Below are positions 57,567 to 64,000 of a DNA stretch of 64,000 bases, piece after piece (the stretch's first letter is position 1; every line of letters begins with the position of its first letter). The translations under genes were made by a program, and so were the position numbers. The stretch lies in the NCBI GenBank assembly GCA_002964805.2, contig PUDQ02000001.1:3248001-3312000 (forward strand). The letters run 5' to 3'. Source of the DNA: Trametes villosa (lineage: Eukaryota > Basidiomycota > Agaricomycetes > Polyporales > Polyporaceae). The notes beneath the pieces are model-generated. The model saw only the letters and a list, made by a program, of their open reading frames with translations, was not told the origin of the DNA and did not search any database.

Positions 57567-59773
57567 ATGAACCGTCGACGGCGAAGCCCGCCCCAGCGGC
57601 ACAGTTCGCTTCCCCCCAGCCTCCATCCGCTGCTCGTCTCGGGGCCGTCCCAGCCGCCAGAGGATGCCGACGAGGACGACGTGGATGACACTTCGCACGA
57701 GATCGGGGGCGTCGGCGGGGGGATCCCGTTCGAGGGCGTGCCCGATCCTGGCCATCCCGCCCCGGCAACGGAGTCCGCGCTCCCCTCGCTCGTCCTAACG
57801 CAGGCCGCATTCGCAGGCCTCGGGGTAGTCGAGCACCGCGCCGCTCGGCGACAGAGCCGATCTCCAATATCGCATGCGCCCCAGCAGCAGCCACCCGTCG
57901 CCACTATTTCTGCGCCCGCCCTTGCGCTACTCCCGTTTGCTCCGCAGCGCATCGTGCGCACCGATCCCGCATTATATGCGTCGACATCGACCTTACCTCC
58001 CGCCCTCTCGACCTCACCACCTGGCCCGCATCTCCGTCCGATTTCATGGAGCCCCGAGAGCGCCATGACCGCCGCGCCAGCTGCGGCGAGGCGGCGCGAT
58101 ACCCCCGATAGGAGCACCCCGCCGCCGCCTCAGCTGCGCCGTCAGCCGAGCCCGCTGGCAGGTCGGGGCTCGATCGCCGCCACACCCCCTTCACTCCCTG
58201 TCGCTGGCCCGTCACGTCTCCCCGACGAGCCGTCGGCGAGCGGACGAACGCGCAGGGCGGCGGGCAAGCAAGCGCAGACAGCACTCCCCCCGCTCCTCCC
58301 GCAGGAGGCGCCCCCCTCCGCGGGGAGCGTCTACGGAGCCTTCCGGAGGCGAGAGCCTGCAATACACAGTGAACACGGTGAGCAATATTCAACCGATCCG
58401 CACAGAACGCATGGATACGAGCCGAGTAGATTTTGGCAGCAGCACGCGAGCGCCGCCCGCCGGGTTCGCGGCAGAACGGAGCGAGACGAGCCAGCGGACC
58501 GTGCGCCCTGAGAGCGCACGGCAACAAGAAGCAGGGCCTTCTCCGAGACGAATACCCGAGAGCGGGCGGGGAAGTCCTGCATCATCGGCGGCGGAAAATT
58601 ATCCTGTCGCGGTGGGGGCGACGGCATACTCCGTCACCACCTTGTCGCCGCTGCGAGCGACGATCCTGCCGCCCGCTGTCGACGCGCCGGCCGCGCGAGA
58701 AGGAGCCCCGCACGAGTCCGCGCCTTCCGGAGTCGCCGCTGGGCCGTCCTCGCGGCGAGAGCGCGGGGGAGGGGGCGGAGAGGAGGCGGAGGTGAAGCGC
58801 AGCGAGTCGGACACGGAGAGCGAGGTGGCCGCGGTGGGGGAGAAACGGCCGCGGCGGGCACGTTCAGAGCAGCAGGAGAGCACGGCGTCGTCGAGCTCGG
58901 AGCACGCGCAGGCGCCAAAGTCGAAGAAGACGCTGATTGCCTGTCACTTCTGCCGAGGTAAGCAGCCCTTCCCCGCCCGCCAGTCTAGGCCCCCGGTGGG
59001 AGATGGCTGACGTCGGTTCCCTCCCGTCCGGCACGACAGCCCGAAAGCTGCGGTGCGACGGACAGAGGCCGTCCTGTGCGAACTGCAGGAAACGCAGCCA
59101 CCCGTGCACGTACGAGCAGCAGCCCAAGCGGCGCGGGCCGGGCAAGACGCCCCGCGCGACGACGCGGAGCAGGCGCACGCAGCGGCACACGGCGGGCGAG
59201 CCAGCGCCAGCGGGGGCGGAACCAGCGCGGCTGGCGGAGGGGGGCGGTGGCAGTGGCAGCGGGGGAGCGAGTGCGGGTGGTGCTGCGGGCGCCCCGGGAC
59301 CGGAAGCCGCGGGACCCTCGAACGCGGAAGGGGCGCCTGGTTCTGGTGCTGCGTCTGCGTCTGCGCCTGCGTCTGCTTCTGCTTCCTCTGCTGCCGCCGC
59401 CGCCACGCAGGCCGCCCAGGCAGGGCCGTCGGCGATGACGCGCCAGGCGTTCGAGCCCCAGCTCACAGGCCCCATCCCCACATACCCCGGCTTCGCATAC
59501 CGTCCTCCGTCCGCGTCCTCGTCCCACAGCGCCCCGGGCCACCTCCCGCCCTTCCACTTCTACTCCCTTGGCCGCGGCATGAGCCGCAGCGTCGCCTCCG
59601 ACAGCGTCCGCTCTTCCAACACCTCCAACGTCTCCTCCGCCCCCTCCGTCCCCGACTCGGAGGACGGCGCGGAGGGGAGCGGCGCGGACGAGTTCATGGA
59701 CTACACGGAGCTCGACGACTTCTACCGGCACCCGCAGCCTCGGCCAGGGGGAGGAGAGGACGGTTCGCAATAG
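57567..59773 (+). CDS. Zn2Cys6 binuclear-cluster transcription factor
   Basis: Exons are 57567-58377, 58430-58957 and 59040-59773, in frame, 690 residues from the chosen ATG (GGGCATGA). The first ~440 residues are Pro/Ser/Ala-rich and disordered, with a KRPRRARSEQ patch before the finger. The finger reads CHFCRARKLRC (from residue ~442) and continues CDGQRPSC-AN-C-RKRSHPC, a perfect CX2CX6CX6CX2CX6C. The intron splits the codon after the CHFCR stretch. A KRRGPGK basic stretch follows, typical of agaricomycete regulators, then a low-complexity Ala/Ser/Gly tail and an acidic EFMDYTELDDFY end that could activate transcription. The target genes are unknown. Earlier starts at 57378 are not ATG. 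Confidence 0.85.
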
Positions 59774-60470
59774 AGACAGGCCGCTGCGGACTGCACATGG
59801 GTGCGCGAGCGAAGGACGCCGCGGAGGGGCGTGGGGCGCAGGGTGATATGCACACTCGGACGGCCCTGCTTCTCAGCTCAGCCTGGGCCAGGGAGGGTGC
59901 GTGCATAATTTCCCATGTGCTTCGCCGTTGCCGGGGAGGATGGCAGTTGGACACACGCGCGCGCCCTGATTCTCGGGCGAGGTCCGTTGGTCCGTTAGCG
60001 TTGGGCGGGCGGGGCGTGGGTGCTCCGGGCGGGCGTGGGGCTGAGTTAATCTACGACTGGGCGCGCGAGCTTGCTAGCCGCGACGACGAAAGACTGAAAG
60101 TACTGTTTCCATAGGATATCCCGCCGTAGTGTATGCGCAGTATACTTGCTAACCACGACTATTGTAGTGTAGGGGCGCTGTGTAAGGCGGTAATAGCGAA
60201 CGATGTAATGCACGCTTTCTTTGCTTAGAACGGCGGGGGACGGAGTAATGGAGGTGAAACAGCGTTGGGCTCGGAAGCGGGCCCGGTTGATAGGACGGAA
60301 GCGGGGTCCGATGGCTGGAAATGGACAGCCCTTCGGATCGCTGAGCCTGACCCAGCGGCTATGTCGGCGCCGGAACCTCACTGATGGTTGTATGCGGTCG
60401 AGACCAGAAGAACGCCCCCACCCCCGCACATCCGCACCATATCCCTCCGTCCCTCTTCCCCTCTCCTCCC
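59774..60470. other. Intergenic spacer
   Basis: About 700 bp between the two zinc-finger genes, which are in tandem. It presumably contains the septin-like gene's promoter. Open frames continue into it from both sides but carry no recognisable content. Confidence 0.4.
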
Positions 60471-63400
60471 ATGCACCCCGTCGACCATCGCCATCGCCGC
60501 GGCGACGCCGACCACGAGCGCGCCCCCCGCGAGCGCGACCTCGACCGCCTCTCCCGCCCCGGCCCCAACAGCAAGCCCGCCCACCTCCGCTGTCCGAGCC
60601 GCCCGCGCGCAGACAGGATGCCCGACGGCGACGTCCCCGGCTACACCCTCATGGTCGCTGGCCGCCGCACCGGCAAGACCTCCTTCCTCAGGCTCCTCCT
60701 CGACACCTCCAACGTCGCCTCCTCCGTCTCGCGCGACCAGCTCGCGTCCATCGCCAAGTTCGTCCAGGGCTCCAGCGGCCATACTTCGCATGTCCGGACC
60801 GTGTCCGTCGACATTGACCTGGCGCCTGACGGGCTCGACGAGGAGCACCCCCTCAACCTCACCCTCATTGACACGCCCTCCCTGGACTTCGAGGACAAGC
60901 ACGCGTCCGAGCGCGCGCTCCAGGACATCCTTCGTCACGTCGAGTCGCGTTTGGGGGAGAGCTTGGACGACGTGAGTGCCCTGGCCACTAGGCGCCCATA
61001 CCGCTTAGCGCTGACGCTCGCTTCTCCAGGAACGGAAGGCCTATAACGGCGACCACCATGTGCACCTGTACGTCCCCTCTCTGCATATCTCATAATCCCG
61101 TCCCTTCCTTCCCGCAAGAATCGTCGCCGGAACAAGCTCCATCAAGTGTAGATCGCTGGTGGGGGAGATGCTGCGTTGAGCGGGAACGTCATTTTGGGTA
61201 GACGCCCACTACGGCGTCCCCGCGCAAGCTGTCATTGTCCCGGCGGCAGTGGAAGGTTTCATCAATGTGCCCTGTACCTATGCGACCAGCCCGGCGCAAA
61301 TCCGCCAAGGCTGTACAACCCCTCTTTGGGTGGCGGACTTGTGCCCGGCTGGCGGTATGGGATGTGTTTGTCTGGCCCTGTGTTCTGTACCATTATTCTT
61401 GATGCGGTTTACTGACCAAGGACTGCAGATGTGTGTACTTCCTCGACCCCAACTACATAGTACCCCCCTCCGTACCCGCACCACCCGCGCCCCCTGTACC
61501 TCGTGCACGTACGAACAGTCTTTCTACCCATGAGTCCGAACCCGTCATCCTAGACCCCCCCGTCACCAGTAACCCCGTGCTATGTCGGCCAGTCCTCCCA
61601 CACCACGATGTCACCGCCATCCGCCGACTCTCTGCGCGCGTCAACGTCCTGCCAGTAGTAGCCTGCGCAGATACTCTTACGACTGACCGTCTTACCGCTG
61701 TGAAGATGGCTATTCGTAGAGATCTGGCTGAGGCAGGAATCGGCTTCGGCATCTTCGACCTCGACATCCCGCTATATGCTCAGCTGGAGTCCAAGGTCGT
61801 GAAGCACAAGTCCGAGAACGGCATGATGAAGCACCTCACCGGCCCTGGCAACTCCCCTCCCTCCACCCCGATCACGCCTACTCTCCTCAGGCTGCCGTTC
61901 TCTTTGATCTCTCCAGACCTGTACTCGCACAGCGATGGTGTCGCGCGAGCGCCGCTGTCGCGAACCGAGCTGGTACAGCAGTACGCTCCTTCCAAACGCA
62001 TGGCGCACAAAAGCCAGCCAGCCCCCAAGGTCGTCCCCGGCAAGTTCGTCAGGAACTACCGGTGGGGTGCGCTTGACGTCATGGACGCGAGCCACTGCGA
62101 GTTCCTCCATCTACGTGGCGCGCTCTTCCATCACATGGAGGTATAACCCTCCCCGCAGTTCGACCGCGCGCAAGGCACTCACCTCGCTCCATGTCTCCCT
62201 TCACAGACGCTGCAAAAGTACACGCGCGAGTACCTGTTCGAGAAGTTCAAGACGGAGGTTCAGCCGCCTCCCCCCGTAGGGGTACGACCTTCCCAGCCGG
62301 AGGCAGTCTCGCGTCTTCCGCCGATGCGGGGGTCTCGGCCTATCCTCGCGATAGACACCGCGCCTTCCCACCCCACTACGAACGGGCACCCTCCGCTATC
62401 CGTACCGCGCTCGGCGGTGACACTCAATGGTGAGCTGCTGTCCGCCCCGATCACCACCATGCACGACCTGTCGCCGAAGACCGTGACCTCCGCAAGTCAG
62501 TCACATTCGTTCTTCTGCGCGCGCGAGCTGGAGTGGGGTTGCTTGAGTGCGCGTGGTTCTCTTCGGGGGGACCTCGACCGGGGCTGCTTGCTGACTGAGC
62601 TCTTCTCCTGCAGGATCCCAACGGCAGCGAGCCAAAAAGATCACGGTCGCGTGCAACTTCTGCAGGTGTAAGTTCCGCTGCGTTCACAGCGCCCTTTTAG
62701 CCGTGTTCTCACGCGCCCTTCCCGTCCCCCAGCGCGGAAACTCAAGTGCGACGGCGGCCGGCCGGCATGCGGTCAGTGCTACAAACGTTCGAACGCATGC
62801 GACTACACGGCGAGCAACAAGCGCCGGACGTCTGGCAAGCAGCGGAAACAGTACGGCAGCGAAAGCGAGGGTGACAGCCTCGAGGACGGGTCGGGGGAAA
62901 TGGATCAAACCTCGCAGTCGCCAGAAGCACCCTCGGCGCCCTCCGCGCCGCACTCCCGAAGAAGCTCGAACGTGAGCATGCTTCTGACGGAGCCGCTTCC
63001 GCCGCTGAGTGCGGCTGTGGAACCGCGCGAAGAAGCGTCCGCCGTCCTACCGCCGATCACGACCTCTGCGGGCCTGGGGATGCCCACGGGCGCGGGCGCG
63101 TCGCGCCGGCCGTCGCTGAACACGGAGCTCCCGCCGATCGCGACGCTCTCTGCCCCGCCCGGGCCGCAGGAGGAGGCGCCGATGATGGCGGCGTACAAGG
63201 AGATGGAGGCGTCGTCCGTGTCGCGCAGGCGGGCGACATCCGTCGCGCCCGGGCGCGGCGGGCGCGGGGGCGGTGGATCAAAGATCGTCGCGTGCAACTT
63301 CTGTCGAGGTGCGTCCCCGGCGCAGCTGATCTTACCCACCACGGCATTCATTGACTGACCGCACCACTCTGTTCGTTCCGCAGCGCGCAAGACGAGATGC

Positions 63401-63718
63401 GACGGCGCGCACCCCACGTGCGGGAGCTGCTCGCGGCGATCGTTGCGGTGCAACTACGTCAACGACCCGATCGCGAAGGCGCGCTCGAAGAGCAGCGCGA
63501 GCGGGACGCCGCCGGACGCGTCGGCGAGCGTGTCCTCGCGCTCGTCGCCCGCGTCGTCGTCCGCGCCCGTCACGCTCGTGTCCGCGAGCATCTCGGACGT
63601 CGGCGGCCTGCGCCGCTACAGCGACCTCGACGCAGACATGGCGCAGCAGCCGGCGAAGAAAATGCGGCTCGCGGCGGAGCTGAGCGCGCCCTCGATCGCG
63701 GTGCTCACTGGCCCGTAG
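60471..63718 (+). CDS. Septin-like G domain fused to two Zn2Cys6 fingers
   Basis: Seven exons (60471-60971, 61030-61067, 61429-62140, 62207-62495, 62614-62667, 62733-63308, 63384-63718) join in frame to 834 residues. Residues ~57-430 resemble a septin G domain: P-loop GRRTGKTS (64-71), then LTLIDTPSLDF, a degenerate switch, GDHHVHLCVYFLDPN, and RVNVLPVVACADTLT, where septins have AKAD. SHCEFLHLRGALFHHME is the septin C-end motif. Finger 1 (CNFCRSRKLKC, residues ~527-554) and finger 2 (CNFCRARKTRC, ~719-746) are both perfect CX2CX6CX6CX2CX6C. GTPase activity is doubtful because of the degenerate motifs. A rival reading is two neighbouring or overlapping genes, with the second starting inside the fourth exon region. 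Confidence 0.7.
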
Positions 63719-64000
63719 CGGGCCCCCTCCCCACCTGGACTCTTGGACTCACACAGCCCCACATACTCACACCCCCATATATCCGCTTCCAGCGAGAGAC
63801 GCTCTTTCCCTCCTTCCCTCCCCCGCTCTGTCTGTTCTAGCCATATGCCCTAGTCTATACTCTGCGCGGTACACTGTACATGAACGGGACCCGACCCATG
63901 CGCTGGTGATTTTGACTGACGAGTAGAAAACGGTTCTGACGGGCAGCTTCCCCGAGCTTGCCCCACTCCGCCCTCCTGCCCCGCCCTGCCCTGCCCTGCA
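63719..64000. other. 3' flank to the window edge
   Basis: Downstream of the fusion gene stop. It contains pyrimidine-rich sequence and CCCTGCC repeats at the very end. No ORF with recognisable content. Confidence 0.4.

Noticed and set aside
59330..59420. GCGTCTGCGTCTGC-type repeat as a possible tandem repeat locus
   Set aside because: Short imperfect Ala/Ser codon repeat within the coding tail, with no structure beyond the coding bias.
58985..59770. Long minus-strand ORFs over the 59-59.8 kb exon
   Set aside because: Strong GC-rich sequence opens all frames. Only the plus frame has the finger motif and the acidic C-terminus.
61140..61430. Separate small gene within the 61.07-61.43 kb intron
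   Set aside because: The open stretch has no start, no conserved motif and no splice sites that fit the flanking phase. Recorded only as a possible alternative exon.
1..64000. CRISPR array, bacterial operons or Shine-Dalgarno sites
   Set aside because: No evenly spaced direct repeats. Every recognised gene has introns and eukaryotic features, so such signals do not apply.

Overview
This is a gene-dense eukaryotic window from a filamentous basidiomycete, most likely an agaricomycete of the polypore type. The evidence is very short GT-AG introns (mostly 45-66 nt, often several per gene), high GC content, a DUF6589 gene beside a RecQ-like helicase, a basidiomycete-style BTB gene and very short intergenic spacers. 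No CRISPR, operon or bacterial signal is present. All exon boundaries were read by eye from splice sites and reading-frame continuity.

Layout. 1-5.1 kb: 3' part of guanine deaminase (+), a BTB protein (-) and MON1 (+). 5.5-7.1 kb: a non-coding repeat block with two ~290-bp core repeats. 7.3-13.3 kb: a convergent pair, a DUF6589 protein (+) and a RecQ-like DNA helicase (-), which I treat as a candidate mobile cassette. 13.7-26.4 kb: UFD2 (-), mitochondrial bL35 (+), a histidine phosphatase (-), tRNA-Val (-), an AN1 zinc-finger protein (+), PPWD1-type cyclophilin (+) and a SET/MYND protein (+). 27.3-32 kb: DUF4436 membrane protein (+), Derlin (+) and a hotdog thioesterase (-). 32-34.4 kb: about 2.4 kb with no gene I can support. 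34.4-50.7 kb: TmpA-like membrane reductase (+), AidB-like acyl-CoA dehydrogenase (+), NAS2/PSMD9 (-), ALG6 (+), an uncharacterised and apparently frameshifted gene (+), uL22/RPL17 (+), EAF7 (-) and an aldo/keto reductase (+). 51.1-53.2 kb: the same repeat family as at 5.5-7.1 kb, in inverted orientation. 53.6-63.7 kb: dihydroxy-acid dehydratase ILV3 (-), a Zn2Cys6 regulator (+), and a gene whose exons join a septin-like G domain to two Zn2Cys6 fingers (+).

Most genes are unrelated housekeeping functions: endosome-vacuole traffic (MON1), ubiquitin/ERAD (UFD2, AN1 protein, Derlin), proteasome assembly (NAS2), N-glycosylation (ALG6), ribosomes, branched-chain amino acid synthesis (ILV3), chromatin (EAF7, SET/MYND) and mRNA-associated cyclophilin (PPWD1). 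UFD2, Derlin, the AN1 protein and NAS2 all belong to protein quality control, but they are scattered and nothing suggests a cluster.

Most unusual items: the septin-like/double Zn2Cys6 fusion; three zinc fingers in two neighbouring genes split by a phase-1 intron at the same codon; the DUF6589/RecQ pair; the 44-kb-apart inverted repeat blocks; several microexons of 8-15 nt; paired TGACTC motifs upstream of ILV3; and a CaaX motif in the AN1 protein.
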